Counted from the stretch's first letter, positions 40,213-49,806 are shown. The stretch: DNA of 64,000 nt from Gordonia sp. PDNC005 (GCF_016919385.1 NZ_CP070351.1:1922001-1986000), one strand, 5' to 3'. A program made the numbers and translations. The notes: generated by a model from the sequence alone, not told the origin.

Positions 40213-41115
40213 ATGACAACACGTACCGGAACGGTTCCCGGCGAGATCGACTTGTGCTTCGAGGAGTTCGGCGATGCGGCGGACCCGGCGGTGCTGCTGA
40301 TCATGGGCCTCGGCGCACAGATGGTGCACTGGCGGACCGAGTTCTGCGAGAAGATCGCCGCCGCCGGTTACCACGTGATCAGGTTCGACAATCGCGATTC
40401 AGGGCTGTCGGGCAAGCTCGACGGGGTGCACTCCGGAGGTGCTCCACTGCCGATCAAACTTCTGCAGTTCTTCGTCGGCATGCCGGTGTCGGGGTCCGCC
40501 TACACGCTGAACGACATGGCCGATGACGCACTACGGGTCCTCGATCACGTGGGCGTCGACCGTGCGCACATCGTCGGCGCATCGATGGGCGGGATGATCG
40601 CGCAGGTGTTCGCGGCCGATCATCCTGACCGCACGCTGTCGGCGACCGTCATCATGTCGAGCAACAACCGCCCGTTCCTCCCGCCTCCCGGGCCCCGTCA
40701 GATGCTCGCGTTGATCTCGCCTCCCCCGAAGGGCGCGACTCGCGAACAACTCATCGAACGCAGCGCGCGCATGTACGGAATCATCGGGAGCCCGGTGTTT
40801 CCGGCTCCACTCGACGTCGCGATCGCCAACGTCACCGAGTACATCGAACGCTCGTACTACCCGATAGGTTTCGCCCGCCAGTTCGCGGCCATCCTGGGGT
40901 CCGGCCGCCTCGACGGACACAACCGCCGGACGACAGCACGAACGCTGGTTCTGCACGGCACCCACGACAAGCTGATGCGGCCGTCCGGTGCGCGCGCCGT
41001 CGCGAAGACTGTGCCGGATGCACGCCTGGTGATGGTCGAAGGCATGGCCCACGACCTGCCGGAGCCGCTGTGGGACCAGATCGTCGGCGAGTTGACGGCG
41101 CACTTCGCGGATTGA
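40213..41115 (+). CDS. Alpha/beta hydrolase
   Basis: 300 residues. The oxyanion segment (VLLIMGLGAQMVHW), the nucleophile elbow Ser in VGASMGGMIAQ, the acid in LVLHGTHDKLMRP and the His in MVEGMAHDLP form a complete catalytic triad. 'RFDNRDSGLSGKLDG' is typical of epoxide-hydrolase/esterase-like members of the family. It lies 32 bases after the permease gene on the same strand and may be co-transcribed. Substrate unknown. Confidence 0.9.
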   Translation: MTTRTGTVPGEIDLCFEEFGDAADPAVLLIMGLGAQMVHWRTEFCEKIAAAGYHVIRFDNRDSGLSGKLDGVHSGGAPLPIKLLQFFVGMPVSGSAYTLNDMADDALRVLDHVGVDRAHIVGASMGGMIAQVFAADHPDRTLSATVIMSSNNRPFLPPPGPRQMLALISPPPKGATREQLIERSARMYGIIGSPVFPAPLDVAIANVTEYIERSYYPIGFARQFAAILGSGRLDGHNRRTTARTLVLHGTHDKLMRPSGARAVAKTVPDARLVMVEGMAHDLPEPLWDQIVGELTAHFAD

Positions 41116-41128
41116 CCGCGTTCGCTCG

Positions 41129-42310
41129 TCAGACGGCGCGCAACTGCACAGCCCGCAGTGCCACATAGAGCTCGGCCGACTGAGCCGGGTCGGTGGTGTC
41201 ACGACCGGTCAGGTCGCTGATCTTCCGCATCCGGTAACGCACCGTGTTCCGATGGCAGAAGAGCGCCTCGGCGACCGCCGCGGCCGACCCACCGCAACGG
41301 AACCATGCGTCGAGGACCGCGAGCAGGTCGGTGCGCTCAGTGTCGGACAGACCGAGGACCGGCCCGAGAATCTGAGCGGCTGCCACGTCCCCCGCCGCGG
41401 TGTCCGAGGCCAGCAGATGCGCGATCGGGTCGTCACCGAACCGTGTCACACCCATGCACCCCGCCCCAACCGCACTGCGCGCCTCCGCGAGTGCGGAGAC
41501 GATGGCCATCGGCGACGAGAACGGGGATCCGATGCCGACCCGGCCATCGGTCGTGGCGCAGACGTACTCGGCCGCCCGGTACGCGTCATCGACGGTCGGC
41601 GCGATGACCAGGCCGACCACCGAATCGACGTGCATGTCCCAGGCCGACTGCACACCCAGCGCCGCCACCCCTCGGCGCAGACTCGCCGCCGTCAACGTGG
41701 TCGGGTCGCAGTCGGCGACGACGACCCCGAACACACCGGATTCCGGAAGCCCAAGACCCCGCATCGCTTCCAGCAGCCGCGACGGGTGCCCGGAGTGATC
41801 GTCGAACAGCGATCTGACGAGCCGTGCCGCTCGCATCTCGTCGGCCCTGGTCAAGTCGATCTCGGTGTCGTGATAGGCCTGCACTGCCGCATCGGAGTAG
41901 GTGTCGACGATCTCCCACAGGTCGGCGGCGACCCCACTCAACTCGATGTCGCCTGGGCCGTCGGCGAGTTCGGTGATCCGATCCCATAGCGCTCGTCCAC
42001 CGAGGCGGAATGCTCGCAGCAACGAGGAGATCGGGATGCCGAGTTCGGCTTTGAGTCGACCGGCCGCGTGTGCCGGACGCAGATCGATTCGCGACCGGTC
42101 TGCCAGTGCTTCGACCATCGCGCGCAGATTTCCGACACAGGCCTCGCGCAACTGCTCGGCGGTCAACATCGTCGCCTCGGCGTAGTACGAGTCCGAGGCC
42201 ACGATCGCACTGATCAAAGCGTCGACAACAGTTTCGTCGCCGGCGCGCACCTCGGCGGCCACACGTTCGGCGAGGCTCCGGGCCACAGGCACCGACAACA
42301 CGGAAGTCAT
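41129..42310 (-). CDS. PucR-family transcriptional regulator
   Basis: 393 residues. A sensor-like N-terminal helical region precedes a central GGDEF-like domain and the C-terminal PucR helix-turn-helix (AAAVAEALFCHRNTVRYRMRKI) with the usual ending (LYVALRAVQLRAV). PucR-type proteins activate or repress catabolic genes, often in response to purines or alcohol/aldehyde substrates. It is divergent from an aldehyde dehydrogenase/GMC oxidoreductase operon, with an inverted repeat between them that may be its site. Confidence 0.9.
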   Translation of the reverse strand: MTSVLSVPVARSLAERVAAEVRAGDETVVDALISAIVASDSYYAEATMLTAEQLREACVGNLRAMVEALADRSRIDLRPAHAAGRLKAELGIPISSLLRAFRLGGRALWDRITELADGPGDIELSGVAADLWEIVDTYSDAAVQAYHDTEIDLTRADEMRAARLVRSLFDDHSGHPSRLLEAMRGLGLPESGVFGVVVADCDPTTLTAASLRRGVAALGVQSAWDMHVDSVVGLVIAPTVDDAYRAAEYVCATTDGRVGIGSPFSSPMAIVSALAEARSAVGAGCMGVTRFGDDPIAHLLASDTAAGDVAAAQILGPVLGLSDTERTDLLAVLDAWFRCGGSAAAVAEALFCHRNTVRYRMRKISDLTGRDTTDPAQSAELYVALRAVQLRAV

Positions 42311-42355
42311 GTCAGGAATCGTAGACCTTCCCTAGTGATCCACGCCACGTCGATC

Positions 42356-42371
42356 TTGTGCTTGCGCACAA
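42356..42371. promoter_or_regulatory. Inverted repeat between the PucR gene and the aldehyde dehydrogenase operon
   Basis: TTGTGC-TTGC-GCACAA, perfect 6-bp arms with a four-base spacer, lying 46 bases upstream of the pucR-like start and 119 bases before the dehydrogenase start in the 179-base divergent gap. It is a candidate operator for the PucR-type regulator. The rest of the gap shows nothing clear. Confidence 0.5.
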
Positions 42372-42489
42372 TGACTGGCACCGAGACGGCGGCATCGGCA
42401 CATATCCTCGCTGCCCCCGCACATGATCGAATGGACGCACACCGCGCCGCGCCCGAAGATGCGGCACACCTCACCGAGACGGAGCACCC

Positions 42490-44205
42490 GTGGCATCCAC
42501 GACCGCCGACCAGTCCATCGCCGCCGTCGACCGAGCGATCGCCGACCTCACCGACGGCGAGCGCCGCTGGGCCGCCCTGTCGCTCACCGAGCGCGCCGAT
42601 CTGTTCGACACGGTCCGAGACCTCGCCGTCGCGCATGCAGGCGAATGGGTCGACGCCGCGATCACGATCAAGAAGCTGGATCCGGAGTCTCCACTCGTCG
42701 GCGAGGAGTGGATGTCGGGGCCGTACGCGTTCGCGGGCGGTCTCGGTGTGGTCGCCCAGTCACTGCGCGCACTCGCCGCAGGCGACAGCCCACTCGCCGG
42801 CGCCACCTTCGGTGAGGCATCGGGGCACACCACCGTGCAGGCGATGCCGGCAGGCCTCAACGACATGCTTCTGCTCAGCGGATTCTCCGCCCAGGTGTGG
42901 CTGCAGGAGGGTGTGACCCGAGCCGACGCGCTCCGCGATGCCGGTCTCGCCCAGCACCACCCGGAGCAGACCGGCGGTGTCGGAGTGGTTCTCGGCGCGG
43001 GCAACATCATGTCGATCGCCCCGCTCGACACGCTCTACGAACTCGTCGCGTTCAATCGTGTCGTAGCACTCAAGCTGAACCCGGTCACCGACGCGTTGCT
43101 GCCGACGTTCCAGACCGTCTTCGCACCGCTGATCGAACTCGGGGCAGTCCGAATCCTCACCGGTGGCGCCGACATCGGAAAGCTGCTCGTCGAGCACTCG
43201 GGTGTGGCCCACGTCCACATGACCGGCAGCGCGATCACCCACGACGCAATCGTGTGGGGCACCGGACCGGAGGCCGCGGAGCGCAAAAAGGCCGGCACTC
43301 CCCTCCTCTCGGTGCCGGTGACGAGTGAACTCGGCGGAGTGTCGCCGACTATCGTCCTGCCCGGCAAATGGTCACGCGCCGACCTCGAATTCCAGGCCGC
43401 GCATGTGGCTACGCAACGCCTCCACAACGGCGGGTACAACTGCGTGGCTTCGCAATCGGTGATCGTCTCCGCCGATTGGCCGCAGCGCGACGAGTTCCTC
43501 GCCGCCTTGAAGAAGGCATTCGACACCGCACCGGCTCGACCCGCGTACTACCCGGGCAGCGACAGCCGTGTCGACGGCGCGGTCGCAACGTACCCCGAAG
43601 CAGGACGATTCGGCCCGGGCGGTCGACGTGTCCTCGTCGAAGGTCTGGCGGCCTCGAAGGACGAACCTCTCCTGACCACCGAGTACTTCGCTCCGGTCCT
43701 GGGCGTCGTTGAACTGCCAGGTGCCGGGGCCGAGTTCGCACGCGCCGCGGTCGACGCCGCGAACAACGAGTTCGCCGGCACACTCGGCGTGAATCTGATC
43801 GCGCATCCCAAGACGATCCGCGAACTCGGCGCCACGTTCGACGACCTGATCGCCGACCTGCGGTACGGCACCATCGCTGTGAACGCCTGGACCGGCCTCG
43901 GATTCCTCACGCCAACCGCGACGTGGGGCGCCTTCCCCGGCCACACGATCGATGACGTCCAGAGCGGGATCGGCGTAGTCCACAACGCGTGGCTCATCAA
44001 CCGCCCCGAGCGCACGGTGATCCGCGGTCCGTTCCGCCCAGCACCACGATCGGTCATCCACGCCGAGTGGGCGCTGTCGCCCAAGCCGCCGTGGTTCGTC
44101 AACAACCGTTCGTCGGCGACCACCGGACGCCTGCTCGCTCAATTCGCGGGCGCACCGAGCCTCACCAAGCTGCCCGCCATCGTCGTCTCGGCGCTGAAGG
44201 GCTGA
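42490..44205 (+). CDS. Aldehyde dehydrogenase family protein
   Basis: 571 residues, longer than the 480-500 usual for the family because of N- and C-terminal extensions. The catalytic Cys lies in the segment NGGYNCVASQSV near residue 318 and the general-base Glu in VTSELGGVSPTIV. The segment HMTGSAITHDAI corresponds to the NAD-binding turn. GTG 42490 has GGAG five bases upstream. It oxidises an aldehyde to the acid. The GMC oxidoreductase gene follows after three bases, so the operon likely takes an alcohol to an acid in two steps. Confidence 0.88.
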   Translation: MASTTADQSIAAVDRAIADLTDGERRWAALSLTERADLFDTVRDLAVAHAGEWVDAAITIKKLDPESPLVGEEWMSGPYAFAGGLGVVAQSLRALAAGDSPLAGATFGEASGHTTVQAMPAGLNDMLLLSGFSAQVWLQEGVTRADALRDAGLAQHHPEQTGGVGVVLGAGNIMSIAPLDTLYELVAFNRVVALKLNPVTDALLPTFQTVFAPLIELGAVRILTGGADIGKLLVEHSGVAHVHMTGSAITHDAIVWGTGPEAAERKKAGTPLLSVPVTSELGGVSPTIVLPGKWSRADLEFQAAHVATQRLHNGGYNCVASQSVIVSADWPQRDEFLAALKKAFDTAPARPAYYPGSDSRVDGAVATYPEAGRFGPGGRRVLVEGLAASKDEPLLTTEYFAPVLGVVELPGAGAEFARAAVDAANNEFAGTLGVNLIAHPKTIRELGATFDDLIADLRYGTIAVNAWTGLGFLTPTATWGAFPGHTIDDVQSGIGVVHNAWLINRPERTVIRGPFRPAPRSVIHAEWALSPKPPWFVNNRSSATTGRLLAQFAGAPSLTKLPAIVVSALKG

Positions 44206-44208
44206 CAC

Positions 44209-45786
44209 GTGACCATCCCCACGCAGACCGAGTACATCGTCGTCGGAGCGGGTTCGGCAGGCGCAGTCGTCGCCGCGCGTCTCGCCGAACGAGGACGGCA
44301 GGTTGTGCTCCTCGAGGCCGGCCCAGAGAAGAAGGACAAGTTCACCGCCATCCCCGCGGCCTTCTCCAAACTGTTCAAGTCCGACCTCGACTGGAACTAC
44401 CAGACCGCGGCCCAGCCCGGCCTCGGAGGCCGCAGCATCTTCTTTCCTCGCGGGAAGGTTCTCGGTGGGTCGTCGTCGATGAACGCGATGATGTGGGTCC
44501 GCGGCTTCGCCGCCGACTACGACGCGTGGGCGCAGGCCGCAGGCGACGAGTGGGGCTACGCGAGTGTGCTCGAGTATTTCAAGCGGATCGAGGCCGTCGA
44601 GGCCTCGAATGACCCCGACCACGGACGCAGCGGCCCACTTCACGTGTCCAAGCAGCGGAGTCCGCGCGAGTACACCGAGATGTTCCTCCAAGCCGTCGAG
44701 AAGGCAGGCTATCGGCGCGAGCAGGCGAACACGGCGTCACCCGAGGGTTTCACCGAGACGATGGTCAACCAGCATCGCGGCGCTCGCTGGAGCACCTCGG
44801 AGGCGTACCTCGATCCGGCACGCAGCCGCAAGAACCTGACGATCGTGACCGGTGCACTCGCGCGCAAGGTGGTGTTGGACGGGACCCGCGCCGTGGGAGT
44901 CGAGGTGAGCCACGGCGGACGGACGCAGACGATTCGCGCGTCACGCGAGGTGATCCTCAGCGGCGGTGCGATCAACACTCCGCAGTTGCTGATGCTGTCC
45001 GGGATCGGGGCACCCGACCAGTTGCGGCCACTCGGCCTGGATGTTGTCGTCGACGCCCCCGAGGTCGGCGCCAATCTCTCCGACCATCTCGTCTCGATGT
45101 TCGGCTATCGCGTCCCCTCCGGCACTCTCGCCGATGCGGAGAAACCCCTTCAGCTCATCAACTACCTGGCTCGACGCCGCGGGATGCTCACGTCGAACGT
45201 CGCCGAGGCGTACGGGTTCTTCCGTTCGCGCGATGATCTGGAACTGCCCGATCTCGAGATGATCTACGCACCCGCGCCGTTCTACGACGAGGGCATCGGG
45301 GAACCCGACGGGCACGGCCTGGTCGCGGGACCGATTCTGGTCGCGCCGAAGAGTCGCGGGACCGTGACCCTCACGTCCGCCGACCCGACGGCCAAGGTGC
45401 TCGTGGATCCGAAGTACCTGTCCGACCCCGACGGCGCCGACCGTGCCGCGATGCTTCATGGCCTGCGCGTGGCCCACACGATTCTGCACACCGAACCGAT
45501 GCGCAGTGTGATCGGCGACCTGGCCCGCCCGAGACGCGCGGCGTCGACGCTCGACGAGACAGTCGCGATCGCGTTGGAGCAGAACTCGCACACCCTCTAT
45601 CACCCGACCGGAACGTGTCGGATGGGCTCGGACGAGGCGAGCGTGGTCGCCCCCGACCTGACGGTCCGCGGGATCACGGGGCTCCGTGTCGCAGACGCGT
45701 CGGTGATGCCGACGATCGTCCGCGGCCACACTCACGCGCCGTCGGTCGTGATCGGTGAGCGGGCCGCGGATCTCATCACGGCGTGA
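44209..45786 (+). CDS. GMC-family alcohol/choline dehydrogenase-like flavoprotein
   Basis: 525 residues. The FAD motif YIVVGAGSAGAVVAARLAER is at the N-terminus, GMC signature 1 is FFPRGKVLGGSSSMNAMMWV and signature 2 SGGAINTPQLLMLSGIG. The C-terminal catalytic region HPTGTCRMGSDE holds the conserved His and is followed by PTIVRGHTHAPSVVIGERAA. It oxidises an alcohol to an aldehyde. It starts with GTG three bases after the aldehyde dehydrogenase, which would use its product. Both are probably controlled by the PucR-type regulator. The actual alcohol is unknown. Confidence 0.93.
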   Translation: MTIPTQTEYIVVGAGSAGAVVAARLAERGRQVVLLEAGPEKKDKFTAIPAAFSKLFKSDLDWNYQTAAQPGLGGRSIFFPRGKVLGGSSSMNAMMWVRGFAADYDAWAQAAGDEWGYASVLEYFKRIEAVEASNDPDHGRSGPLHVSKQRSPREYTEMFLQAVEKAGYRREQANTASPEGFTETMVNQHRGARWSTSEAYLDPARSRKNLTIVTGALARKVVLDGTRAVGVEVSHGGRTQTIRASREVILSGGAINTPQLLMLSGIGAPDQLRPLGLDVVVDAPEVGANLSDHLVSMFGYRVPSGTLADAEKPLQLINYLARRRGMLTSNVAEAYGFFRSRDDLELPDLEMIYAPAPFYDEGIGEPDGHGLVAGPILVAPKSRGTVTLTSADPTAKVLVDPKYLSDPDGADRAAMLHGLRVAHTILHTEPMRSVIGDLARPRRAASTLDETVAIALEQNSHTLYHPTGTCRMGSDEASVVAPDLTVRGITGLRVADASVMPTIVRGHTHAPSVVIGERAADLITA

Positions 45787-45807
45787 AGGCGGGGATCGAG
45801 GTAGAAC

Positions 45808-46623
45808 TCACCGCCGCAGGCCGTGCTTGCGAGCGATGATCGACGACACGATTCCGACGGGCATGAGCCGTTTGAGCAGGAAGACGACCGGAGCGTTCGA
45901 CCCGACCGCGTAGAACTCGCGCGGCGGGTCGGCTTCGATCGCCTTGACGATCACTTCGGCGACTTTGACGGGCGAGATCCCGCCCTTCTCGTTGGCATCG
46001 AGATGGGTGATCATCGTGTCGACGTCCGCCTTGTAGACCGAGTCGTCGGCGGTGTACTTGGTGCGGCGTTCACCGATCCCGGTCGCGATCGATCCCGGTT
46101 CGACGTGTGCCACCCAGACGCCGAACGGCGAGAGTTCCTGACGCGCCGATGCGGCGAAGCCCTTCAGCGCGGCCTTCGCGGCGACGTACGAGCCACGGAA
46201 CGCGAGCGGGAAACTCGCAAGCATCGACCCGACGGTGATGACGCGGCCGTACCCGCGGGCCCGCATGCCGGGCAGAAGTCTCTGGGTCAGCTGGACGACG
46301 CCGAACACGTTGGTCTGGAACAGTCGGTCCACCGCATCGGCGGGAAGTTCCTCCAGGGCACCGGACTGACTCTCGCCTGCGTTGTGCACCACGATGTCCA
46401 CGTCGCCGACGGCATCGGCGCACGCCACGATCGAATCGCGATCGGCGAGGTCGAGGGCGACGTACTCGACACCGGCCAACCTCTTGTCCGCTGGGATCGT
46501 CGCCGGATTGCGCGACGTTCCCAGGACTCGGTACCCGCGCGCCGCGAGCAGGCGGGCTACCTCGAGTCCGATTCCCGACGAGGCTCCCGTCACGAGTGCC
46601 GTCCGAGTGGTGCTGTTCGTCAT
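45808..46623 (-). CDS. Short-chain dehydrogenase/reductase
   Basis: 271 residues of the classical SDR family: NAD(P)-binding TALVTGASSGIGLEVARLLA, the NAG segment VVHNAGESQSG, catalytic Ser in TVGSMLASF and the Tyr-xxx-Lys as SYVAAKAAL. It overlaps the FAD dehydrogenase gene by four bases and is probably regulated with it by the TetR-type protein. Pairing with a ketosteroid-dehydrogenase-like flavoprotein suggests lipid or steroid-like substrates; this is inference. Confidence 0.92.
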   Translation of the reverse strand: MTNSTTRTALVTGASSGIGLEVARLLAARGYRVLGTSRNPATIPADKRLAGVEYVALDLADRDSIVACADAVGDVDIVVHNAGESQSGALEELPADAVDRLFQTNVFGVVQLTQRLLPGMRARGYGRVITVGSMLASFPLAFRGSYVAAKAALKGFAASARQELSPFGVWVAHVEPGSIATGIGERRTKYTADDSVYKADVDTMITHLDANEKGGISPVKVAEVIVKAIEADPPREFYAVGSNAPVVFLLKRLMPVGIVSSIIARKHGLRR

Positions 46624-48326
46624 GCGTTGCCTCCCGTGATTCGGGCCGCTGCCCGTCCTGCCGCGCGTCCGGAGAAGATGCAGCCACCCAGGAATGTGCC
46701 CTCGAGTGCGTTGTATCCGTGGACGCCCCCGCCGCCGAACCCTGCGACCTCACCCGCAGCGTACAGCCCCGGAATCGGCGTCCCGTCCTCGCCGAGTACG
46801 CGGGAGTCGAGATCGGTGTTCAGACCACCGAGCGTCTTACGGGAGAGGATGTTCAGCCGAACAGCGATGAGCGGACCGTGTGCCGGGTCGAGGAGGCGGT
46901 GCGGCGACGCGACACGAACCACCTTGTCCCCGAGGTAGTTCCGGGCGCCTCGGATCAGATGAAGCTGAGCGTCTTTGCCGTACTTGTTCGCCACTTCGCG
47001 GTCTCGGGCCTCGATCTGTTCGCGAAGCCGCTCGACCTCGACAGTGCCGCCGCGAGAGAGCTCGTTCATTCCCTTCACCAGTTCGTCCAACGTGTCGGCG
47101 ACGACGAAGTCGACACCCTTCTGCTTGAACGCCTCAACCGGGCCTGGAGCTCCCTTGCTCTTGATGCGCCCGAAAGCGAGCTTGAGGTCCTTCTCGGTGA
47201 TGTCCGGGTTCTGTTCCGACCCGGACAGCGCGAACTCCTTCTCGATGATCGACTCGGTGAGCACAAACCAGGAGTAGTCGTGCCCGCCCTTGAGGATCGC
47301 CGCCATGGTGGCGTTGGTGTCGCAGCCGGGAAAGTTCGGTGCGGGCAGTCGTTCGCCGTCGGCGTCGAACCACATCGACGACGGTCCGGGGATGATCCGG
47401 ATCGCATGGTCCGGCCAGATCGGATCCCAGTTGTGGATGCCTTCGGTGTAGGCCCACACCCGATCCCGGTTGACGATGCGTCCACCGGCCTGCTCGGTGA
47501 TCCCGAGCATCCGGCCGTCGACGTGCGCAGGCACACCGGCGATGATGTGCTTCGGGAACGGTCCGAGGCGTTCGGTGGGCCAGTATTGCTTCATGAGGTC
47601 GAAGTTGTGGCCGATGCCGCCGGAGGTCACGAGCACGGTCGGAGCCCGGAATTCGAAAGCGCCGACGACGTCGCGGCCGGTCGCCACACCGCGGTCTGCG
47701 TCTGTCGCCTCCAAAACACTGCCCGAGACGCCGACGACCGCGCCGTCGTCGGTGATCAGCTCGTCGACGCGGTGGCGGAATGCGAAGCGGATGAGGCCGC
47801 GAGCTTCGGCCTTCTCGACGGGTTCGCGGAACACTCGGACCACTTCGGGGCCGGTTCCCCACGTGAGGTGGAAGCGCGGCACCGAGTTGCCGTGACCGTC
47901 GGCGACCGTACCGCCCCGCTCGGCCCAGCCGACCACCGGAGTGAACCGGAGTCCGAGGGCGTGCAGGTAGTCGCGCTTCTCGTGTTCGGCGAAGTCGAGG
48001 TAGGCACGCGCCCACCGCTCGGGCCATTCGTCTTCGTTGCCCGCACCGAGCCGGTCGAACGCCGCCGAGCCCTTCCAGTCCTGCCACGCGAGCGCCGACG
48101 AGTCTTTGATTCCGAGTCGACGCTGTTCGGGCGAATCGACGAGGAAGAGTCCGCCGAGACTCCAGAACGCCTGGCCGCCGAGATTGTTGCGGTTCTCCTG
48201 GTCGAGGATCAGCACACGCCGACCGGCGAGCGCGAGTTCGTGCGCGGCCACGAGGCCCGCGAGCCCGGCGCCCACGACGATCGCGTCCGGCGTGAACCCA
48301 TTGATGTCCGTCGTACTGTCTGTCAC
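46620..48326 (-). CDS. FAD-binding dehydrogenase (3-ketosteroid dehydrogenase-like)
   Basis: 568 residues from GTG 48326, which has GAGAGG seven bases upstream; the ATG at 48362 would place coding sequence next to the operator. N-terminal FAD motif AIVVGAGLAGLVAAHELALA with Glu/Asp-rich follow-up LILDQENRNNLGGQAFWS, and C-terminal FAD segment IPGLYAAGEVAGFGGGGVHG. This resembles the mycobacterial 'putative FAD-binding dehydrogenase' group related to Delta1-ketosteroid dehydrogenases. The true substrate is unknown. It is divergent from a tetR gene and coupled to an SDR. Confidence 0.88.
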   Translation of the reverse strand: MTDSTTDINGFTPDAIVVGAGLAGLVAAHELALAGRRVLILDQENRNNLGGQAFWSLGGLFLVDSPEQRRLGIKDSSALAWQDWKGSAAFDRLGAGNEDEWPERWARAYLDFAEHEKRDYLHALGLRFTPVVGWAERGGTVADGHGNSVPRFHLTWGTGPEVVRVFREPVEKAEARGLIRFAFRHRVDELITDDGAVVGVSGSVLEATDADRGVATGRDVVGAFEFRAPTVLVTSGGIGHNFDLMKQYWPTERLGPFPKHIIAGVPAHVDGRMLGITEQAGGRIVNRDRVWAYTEGIHNWDPIWPDHAIRIIPGPSSMWFDADGERLPAPNFPGCDTNATMAAILKGGHDYSWFVLTESIIEKEFALSGSEQNPDITEKDLKLAFGRIKSKGAPGPVEAFKQKGVDFVVADTLDELVKGMNELSRGGTVEVERLREQIEARDREVANKYGKDAQLHLIRGARNYLGDKVVRVASPHRLLDPAHGPLIAVRLNILSRKTLGGLNTDLDSRVLGEDGTPIPGLYAAGEVAGFGGGGVHGYNALEGTFLGGCIFSGRAAGRAAARITGGNA

Positions 48327-48366
48327 CGCGTGACCTCTCGTCGTCTCCAGCAGATCATTCATAAAT

Positions 48367-48380
48367 AGAACGATGGTTCT
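48367..48380. promoter_or_regulatory. Putative TetR operator
   Basis: AGAAC-GATG-GTTCT, perfect 5-bp arms, in the 118-base AT-richer gap between the divergent FAD dehydrogenase and tetR genes. Position and symmetry fit an autoregulatory TetR site controlling both genes. Confidence 0.55.
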
Positions 48381-48444
48381 TGTTATGCGTATGGTGTCAT
48401 GTGATGCCGCACACGGTCAATGGTCCGCGACGAGAGGGACAGTC

Positions 48445-49056
48445 ATGGCAAAAGGGGAACAGACACGCGCCCGCACCGTAGCCCGTTTCCTCGAGGCGGG
48501 CGCCGAGGTGTTCGCCGAGCGTGGATTCCATGCGGCGACGATGGCGGAGATCTGCACACGAGCCGACTTGTCACGCGGAGCGTTCTACTCGAACTTCGAC
48601 GGCAAAGAATCCCTGTTCCTCGCCTTGTTCGAACAGCACGCGGCCGCCCAGCTCGACGCGGTGGCCTCAGCCTTCGAGGGGTCGCCCGACCTCGCAGGCG
48701 CGATCTCGGCAGCCGTGCACGCCGCGGTGGCCGACGCGGATGCGGAGCGCCGATGGTTTCTCATCTCAACGGAGTTCACCATCTACGCCGCCCGCAATCG
48801 CGACGCTGCACGCCTGCTCATCGAGCACGACGATCGGGTCCGCCGCCGCCTCGCGACGACGATCGCCCGATTCGCCTCCGGCGACGACTCCGCAGAGCCG
48901 ACCGACGACGACCTCGCCACCGCGCGGTTCACGATCGCTCTCTACGAAGGCGCCCACCTCGGCGCGCTCGTCGACAACAACACCGACCAGGCACGCCGCA
49001 CCCTGTTGGAGTTTCTTCCGATGGCGATTCAGCGCTCCCGCACCAGTCAGGAATGA
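48445..49056 (+). CDS. TetR-family transcriptional regulator
   Basis: 203 residues from ATG 48445, preceded by GAGAGGGA. The helix-turn-helix is typical (AGAEVFAERGFHAATMAEIC, LSRGAFYSNFDGKESLFLAL). The C-terminal half is a ligand-binding helical domain. It is divergent from the FAD dehydrogenase/SDR operon, its likely target, with a small palindrome between. The frame continues upstream to 48373, but without a ribosome binding site. Confidence 0.92.
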   Translation: MAKGEQTRARTVARFLEAGAEVFAERGFHAATMAEICTRADLSRGAFYSNFDGKESLFLALFEQHAAAQLDAVASAFEGSPDLAGAISAAVHAAVADADAERRWFLISTEFTIYAARNRDAARLLIEHDDRVRRRLATTIARFASGDDSAEPTDDDLATARFTIALYEGAHLGALVDNNTDQARRTLLEFLPMAIQRSRTSQE

Positions 49057-49093
49057 AGAAGCGCCGGTCCAGGCGTCGCCCTACGCTGAAACC

Positions 49094-49618
49094 ATGGCCG
49101 AGAACAGCTCTTCAACAATTGATTTCCACGCCTCTGTGGAACAGGTCGGCGACCGAAAACTCCTCCGCCTGCCCGCGGACGCGAGTGCCGCACTGCCCTC
49201 CCGAGGCCAGGTCGCAGTTGTCGGGACACTCGCAGGCCGAGAGTTCACGACAGTTGTCGAGCCCGACGGCAAGCGAGGCCACTGGCTCAATCTGGACCAC
49301 ACGGGCCTGCCCGCGGGCGACGCGGTCTACGCGAGCCTGAGCCCGACGAAGTCGTGGCCGGAGCCCGCGATCCCCTCTGATTTCCAGGACGCCCTCGACC
49401 AGGCGCCAGACACCCGCGAACTGTGGTCGGCGATCACGCCGATGGCCCGGTGGGAGTGGATTCGGTGGGTGCAGGCGACGAAGAACTCCAACACTCGAGC
49501 GCGACGCGTCGACGTCGGGATCTCCAAACTTCGTGATGGCAAGCGCCGACCGTGCTGCTTCGACCTCGCATCGTGCACGGACCCCGAGGTCGCAAAAAGC
49601 GGTGTCCTCATCGACTGA
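49094..49618 (+). CDS. YdeI/OmpD-associated family protein
   Basis: 174 residues. The N-terminal half is a small beta-barrel like DUF1905 (DFHASVEQVGDRKLLRLPAD, GHWLNLDHTG). The C-terminal half has the YdeI pattern (PSDFQDALDQAP, WEWIRWVQATKNSNTRARRV, GKRRPCCFD). It is a small cytoplasmic protein of uncertain role. The start ATG 49094 was chosen at the beginning of the domain, 37 bases after tetR. It may be co-transcribed with tetR. Confidence 0.78.
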   Translation: MAENSSSTIDFHASVEQVGDRKLLRLPADASAALPSRGQVAVVGTLAGREFTTVVEPDGKRGHWLNLDHTGLPAGDAVYASLSPTKSWPEPAIPSDFQDALDQAPDTRELWSAITPMARWEWIRWVQATKNSNTRARRVDVGISKLRDGKRRPCCFDLASCTDPEVAKSGVLID

Positions 49619-49639
49619 CCGTCCACTTCCGACTCCACC

Positions 49640-49806
49640 ACCGTCTCCAAATAATAATGAGACAATATGCAATCATTTAGAGAGTCTCCGGCTTGCCTCA
49701 TGACCAGCTATATAGGAGTCCGCGGTCGGCGGGTCCCGTCTTGAATCTCAAATAGTGAGCGTGTCACCCACCAGCTTCTGCGACATTTTGAGATACGATT
49801 CGCGAC
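49640..49806. other. AT-rich intergenic stretch with inverted repeats before a resolvase-like gene
   Basis: The 188-base gap is clearly richer in A/T than its surroundings, with runs such as AAATAATAATGAGACAATA. It holds ATCTCAAA (49745-49752) matched by TTTGAGAT (49787-49794), and GTCTC/GAGAC pairs. Serine resolvases often bind a res site just before their own gene, and this region is a candidate. TACGAT at 49794-49799 is a possible -10, seven bases before the ATG. Confidence 0.45.
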
